A stretch of DNA of 7,919 nt, taken from positions 1 through 7,919 of the forward strand of contig JAGLEG010000481.1 of assembly GCA_023145185.1 (NCBI GenBank). Direction: 5' to 3'. Source of the DNA: Thermoplasmata archaeon (GTDB lineage Archaea; Thermoplasmatota; Penumbrarchaeia; Penumbrarchaeales; Penumbrarchaeaceae). Numbering within the stretch: the stretch's first letter is position 1; every line of letters starts with the position of its first letter. Position numbers and translations under genes: made by a program. Below the pieces are notes generated by a model. That model searched no databases. It was given only the letters and a program-made list of their open reading frames with translations, and was not told the DNA's origin. Below, in pieces: positions 7,101 to 7,919 of the stretch.

Positions 7101-7716
7101 TCCTCTTGAGAAGGATTCTGACAATGATGTTGACGGGGATGAGTTCTCCAATCTTCAGGAGTACATGAACGAGACCGATCCGCTGAATCCTTTCAGCCAT
7201 CCCCCGATCCCTCCCAAGGAGGTTGACCAGGAGAACATCGGTCCTTTCGGTCCTGGCATGTGGCCGATCTGGCTTATTCTCGTGGCCTTGATCCTCGCCA
7301 TTGTGATCACGCTGTCGGTTATTCAGCGCAAGAAGAACAGCGCCGAGAAGCGCATCAAGACCGTCCGCAACATGCGCAAGATCATGCCTTCCGTGTCCTG
7401 GGAGCAGATCACCACCACTGCCGCTCTTGCTCCGTTCGTTCAAGCCGGTCTTGGCGTGCCCCAGGATATGTCCACCGCTCTTCCCGCCGCTCAGGCCGTT
7501 GATCTCTCCACCGCCCTTCCTCCTGCCCAGGAGGCGGCTGTGGCGTCCGAGGCGGTTCCCGAGCCCACACCCAATCCGGCGCCTGTGCCCGCTTCTGTTC
7601 CTGAGGCTGCGCCCGCTCCTGTTGCGGCCCCTGTTGGTTCCGTTCCCGCCCCGGCCCCGATGCCCGGCGCGGACATGTCCAACCTCCCAGCGCCTGAACA
7701 GCCTCCACAACAGTGA
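4126..7716 (+). CDS. Large multidomain surface protein B: paralogue of protein A with a Pro/Ala-rich cytoplasmic tail
   Basis: This 1196-residue type I membrane protein repeats the plan of the upstream gene. A signal peptide covers about residues 1-30 (MRGRIF, then hydrophobic). A nidogen-like domain runs to ~279: FSYYG at 101-105 corresponds to FPFYG, WNRACSYY to WNKAQCYA, and LAVMF to LAVFF. It is notably tyrosine-rich. An unrecognised beta-rich region spans ~282-560. An FnIII-like domain has ITW near 583-585 and IYLWAEDSVGN near 636-646. Two Ig-like repeats (from ~667 and ~770) end in IRFRAKDLAGN (743-753) and IQVRAKDLAGN (850-860). A PKD-like domain (~875-965) contains DLDGDSISYKW. A calcium motif begins near D975 (DADLDN...DWWE, then DSDNDVDGDEF). 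One helix (~1046-1066) is followed by QRKK and a 130-residue tail. The tail has a basic proximal part, then a Pro/Ala-rich part with DMSTALPAAQ (1114), DLSTALPPAQ (1126) and DMSNLPAPEQ (1183). It is probably co-translated with protein A; partnership is inferred. An archaeal surface adhesin or cell-envelope organiser is the best general guess. Confidence 0.9.
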   Translation: MRGRIFSLGILLVCLMFAVPAIPLLPFSGEVEVAEGAVAPSTDEAGYIWFDSKDPGPKIDYDFEDISQTGTKMTFTNGNLVSNRAAVRYYAWNSVDLPFTFSYYGVDYDSIDVATAGKIGLGAASSNRYFYYWSYYYDIPNAYMPGNTIFVYSSTGMAIPEGTVAAPGGAYAGAGIYTQPGVDENGVQYMTVQWNRACSYYFYVYYYGYSNYDITFQARIYEDGRIECHYKDTTSPQYSNGGYTVVGISNTENTGALQYYKGAYGDRGIPDNLAVMFKQYKTDLDYEISEGYGEDGDIYPAFGGPEAWDEGGTRNLDDYNDHWARINVWSERGIEYLNTVDLYIKSETNPEGVRLSYNVGSGTFAKTGDPTRNVYFNPSFSRFEVDVDDPEHNVTVLFHYDFLFTWSDYDPVDLTFATTGIGVLGSSKTTEAAYTVESRMAMVGNLSIINGNGQTLESGDWVLGGDTLYFSGLNVEYFGLGDTVITPPAIRVYVLDQTTVKHFGPAAALDTYIYIDPGFVNLIFRLKIDGIPDDQDRSDRTLKKDFTFRVDSDMPGTPGEIIVYPDSLDEEPRDYDNDRKVFITWTDAVDLSSGVAFYHISLNEPHATANMEDVITVEKGIYYRAIESIPEGTNKIYLWAEDSVGNHGPEVFSTIRIDLTTVYFDAFYPSSDVWITDIRPTCSILVNDTITGVDPLSIEYETSTGGVANLIGEWEQVQESYAPGTSLRVVVVGWFRNGKDNYIRFRAKDLAGNDYGYSEPHNIWIDSDQPRYRLKSPADEDDFQINPVQSIQIQIDDTESGVDGESIEYRFTTSGTDKFTPWKPYKDAESGNTVLVNLRLTLRRGDNNYIQVRAKDLAGNPLKSSPEYNIKVNTYPVIEITSPTGGEILYSNEPITFDATDSFDLDGDSISYKWYKSGPTGMIQFGITSLMTANFVAGEHTIKLVVTDSVENDASFSFTILVEEPRSGPYIKEGDADLDNIPDWWEIKFHLDPLEKDSDNDVDGDEFSNLQEYMNETDPLNPFSHPPIPPKEVDQENIGPFGPGMWPIWLILVALILAIVITLSVIQRKKNSAEKRIKTVRNMRKIMPSVSWEQITTTAALAPFVQAGLGVPQDMSTALPAAQAVDLSTALPPAQEAAVASEAVPEPTPNPAPVPASVPEAAPAPVAAPVGSVPAPAPMPGADMSNLPAPEQPPQQ
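6361..6705 (+). repeat. Tandem Ig-like repeat junctions with near-identical DNA
   Basis: The 24-nt segments at 6361-6384 and 6682-6705, both encoding RAKDLAGN, differ at one third-codon position. They are offset by 321 nt (107 residues), the period of the two Ig-like repeats of protein B. The equivalent motifs in protein A are 112 residues apart and less alike at the DNA level. This suggests fairly recent duplication or conversion within the second gene, or strong codon preference. Confidence 0.6.
7465..7701 (+). repeat. Three-copy D-[ML]-S...LP..Q motif in the Pro/Ala-rich tail
   Basis: Copies at 7465-7494 (DMSTALPAAQ), 7501-7530 (DLSTALPPAQ) and 7672-7701 (DMSNLPAPEQ) punctuate a low-complexity stretch rich in PxP and AP dipeptides. 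The first two are 12 residues apart and the third is near the C-terminus. They lie after the membrane helix, so they should be cytoplasmic if the topology call is right. Confidence 0.6.
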
Positions 7717-7735
7717 AGCATTTTGGACTGATGTC

Positions 7736-7757
7736 GCCCCCCGTTTTTTAGGGGGGC
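7736..7757 (+). terminator. Probable transcription terminator of the surface-protein operon
   Basis: GCCCCCC and GGGGGGC form a seven-pair stem around the eight-base loop GTTTTTTA, starting 20 nt after the stop codon at 7714-7716. The T6 run sits in the loop instead of after the stem. Archaeal termination depends mainly on a T-tract, so the T6 itself may be the signal and the hairpin may protect the 3' end. Confidence 0.6.
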
Positions 7758-7772
7758 TTACTCCCCAAAATT

Positions 7773-7780
7773 GAATATAG
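7773..7780 (+). promoter_or_regulatory. TATA box of the third secreted-protein gene
   Basis: GAATATAG, preceded by the A-rich CCAAAATT, is centred about 25 nt upstream of the ATG pair at 7800-7805. This is the distance expected for a leaderless transcript. No Shine-Dalgarno sequence precedes the ATG, which agrees with that reading and shows this gene is a separate unit from the operon before it. Confidence 0.5.
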
Positions 7781-7802
7781 CGTTCGATCCATATATCGAA
7801 TG
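7781..7802. repeat. Inverted repeat between TATA box and start codon of the third gene
   Basis: TTCGAT (7783-7788) and ATCGAA (7795-7800) are perfect six-base arms around a six-base spacer. Extending each arm by two bases gives eight-base arms with one mismatch. The repeat lies directly after the TATA box and reaches the ATG, where a bound dimeric repressor would block initiation. It could also be chance in AT-rich promoter DNA. Confidence 0.4.
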
Positions 7803-7919
7803 ATGAAGGGGACGTATGGAGCTCGCTTCCTCGTATTATTCGCGCTGTTGTTACTTGTTATGCTGTTGCTTCCCATCGTCACGACCGTAAACGGTGACGG
7901 GGGTTGGGCGCGAATAAAG
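7800..7919 (+). CDS. 5' end of a third secreted or membrane protein (partial)
   Basis: Forty codons run open from ATG ATG to the window edge. The peptide begins MMKGTYGARF, followed by a strongly hydrophobic core (LVLFALLLLVMLLLP) and then IVTTVNGDGG, a textbook signal peptide or N-terminal anchor with a possible cleavage near TTVNG. The gene follows the probable terminator and has its own TATA box. The mature product is outside the window, so its family is unknown. A further surface protein is plausible from context only. The second ATG (7803) may be the true start. Confidence 0.7.
   Translation, partial: MMKGTYGARFLVLFALLLLVMLLLPIVTTVNGDGGWARIK

Noticed and set aside
7024..7710. Overlapping minus- and plus-strand frames (Arg/Gly- or Pro-rich) across the tail of protein B
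   Set aside because: They are out-of-frame readings of GC-rich Pro/Ala codons. The plus frame used here continues unbroken from the calcium motif through the membrane helix to a stop followed by a terminator.
1..7919. CRISPR arrays, insertion sequences, attachment sites or integrase remnants
   Set aside because: No regularly spaced direct repeats, transposase motifs or flanking inverted repeats were found. The only internal repetition is explained by protein domain and tail repeats.

Overview
The window looks archaeal, most likely from the Euryarchaeota/Thermoplasmatota side. The basis is a UPF0200-type P-loop protein, TATA-box promoters about 26 nt from likely leaderless starts, strong GGAGGT/GAGGTG Shine-Dalgarno sequences inside the operon, and very large Ig/PKD-rich membrane-anchored surface proteins. 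The lineage is an inference from style and gene content; no rRNA or other marker gene is present.

Layout. (1) Minus strand, 1-596: a 190-residue UPF0200 nucleotide-binding protein (24-596). Its stop codon overlaps the ATG of a second, almost wholly missing minus-strand gene (1-24). (2) 597-881: a divergent intergenic region with a TATA element for each direction and a 13-nt palindrome in the leader of the plus-strand operon. (3) Plus strand, 882-7716: two tandem paralogous genes of 1080 and 1196 codons. They are separated by one base (TGA-T-ATG) and the second has a GGAGGT ribosome binding site. (4) 7717-7799: a C6/G6 hairpin with a T6 loop (probable terminator), then a new TATA box and an inverted repeat. 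(5) 7800-7919: the first 40 codons of a third secreted or membrane protein, cut by the window edge.

The two large proteins share one plan. From the N-terminus it is: signal peptide, nidogen-like 'FPFYG' beta domain, an unrecognised conserved beta-rich middle region, FnIII-like domain, two tandem Ig-like repeats ending in an [IV]RFRA-x-D-x-AGN motif, a PKD-like domain, a thrombospondin-3/dockerin-like calcium motif, one transmembrane helix and a cytoplasmic tail. The tails are unrelated: a 43-residue charged Arg/Ser tail in the first and a 130-residue Pro/Ala-rich tail with three copies of a D-[ML]-S...LP..Q motif in the second. The simplest reading is a co-translated pair of cell-surface adhesin or matrix proteins that may work together and connect to different partners inside the cell. 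That functional link is inference.

The main points for a second look are the paralogue pair with divergent tails, the tail motif repeat, a shift in codon usage inside both genes (CGT arginine absent in the N-terminal domains, dominant afterwards), the unrecognised middle region, and the palindromic sites near two of the starts.
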